NCBI RefSeq assembly: GCF_019168305.1
Contig: NZ_JAHTBI010000040.1
Coordinates: forward strand, 1 to 44,652
Length of the DNA stretch: 44,652 nucleotides
Direction of reading: 5' to 3'
Origin: Pseudomonas aegrilactucae
GTDB taxonomy: Bacteria; Pseudomonadota; Gammaproteobacteria; Pseudomonadales; Pseudomonadaceae
This document shows positions 44,609-44,652 of the stretch, one piece after another. Both the position numbers and the translations under genes were made by a program. The stretch's first letter is position 1. Each line of letters opens with the position of its first letter. Below the pieces are notes generated by a model. That model was given only the letters and a program-made list of their open reading frames with translations, did no database searches and was not told where the DNA came from.

Positions 44609-44652
44609 GCCTGCCGGCCAGAAGCGTATTTTTGGGCATGCACCGGTGACCG

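Overview
The window is chromosomal DNA of a Pseudomonas, most likely of the P. putida group. The basis is its high GC, the gene order leuC-leuD-methyltransferase-leuB-asd-usg-fimV-truA-trpF-accD-folC-dedD-cvpA-purF-metZ (a Pseudomonas signature), paired REP elements and proteins typical of the genus. There is no prophage, insertion sequence, CRISPR array or rRNA operon.

Left part (1-7.3 kb, mostly + strand). A gene-poor start carries a perfect 42-bp palindrome, a third copy of its 18-bp unit and a perfect DnaA box. Then come a RidA-family protein, a membrane-anchored nitrilase-fold protein without its catalytic cysteine, an AraC regulator 4 bp further on, a 28-codon small ORF, a DUF2242 lipoprotein and a chemoreceptor whose sensor resembles HBM domains.

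Accessory catabolic island (6.4-12.9 kb, + strand). A LysR regulator, an HMG-CoA-lyase-like enzyme, a class III CoA-transferase, a gamma-carbonic-anhydrase-fold protein, an ACS-type MFS importer and an OprD-family porin form a coherent 'import, activate with CoA, cleave' pathway for an unidentified organic acid. A dyad operator and a perfect Hfq/Crc-type A-rich motif sit at its first enzyme gene.

Core block (12.9-31.8 kb, - strand). A tRNA-Asp, tRNA-Asp, tRNA-Val cluster is followed by metabolic genes for methionine (metZ), purines (purF), fatty acids (accD), folate (folC), tryptophan (trpF), diaminopimelate/threonine/methionine (asd) and leucine (leuCDB). Between them lie cvpA, the SPOR protein DedD, truA, fimV, a catalytically dead asd paralogue (usg) and a methyltransferase of unknown role inside the leu cluster.

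Right part (31.9-44.6 kb). A LysR gene is divergent from leuC. Then come a five-PAS GGDEF-EAL protein, a heat-shock gene (hsp20/ibpA) with a sigma-32 promoter and a ROSE-like RNA thermometer, dusC, a thioesterase, a decayed alpha/beta-hydrolase pseudogene behind a TetR gene, a Glu-Ala-Glu-Ala tRNA cluster with a near-consensus promoter, gltX, and a divergent EmrAB-type drug efflux pair.

The points most worth following are the unexplained palindromes at the left edge, the undefined CoA-dependent catabolic island, the two pseudoenzymes, the small ORF and the frameshifted hydrolase remnant.
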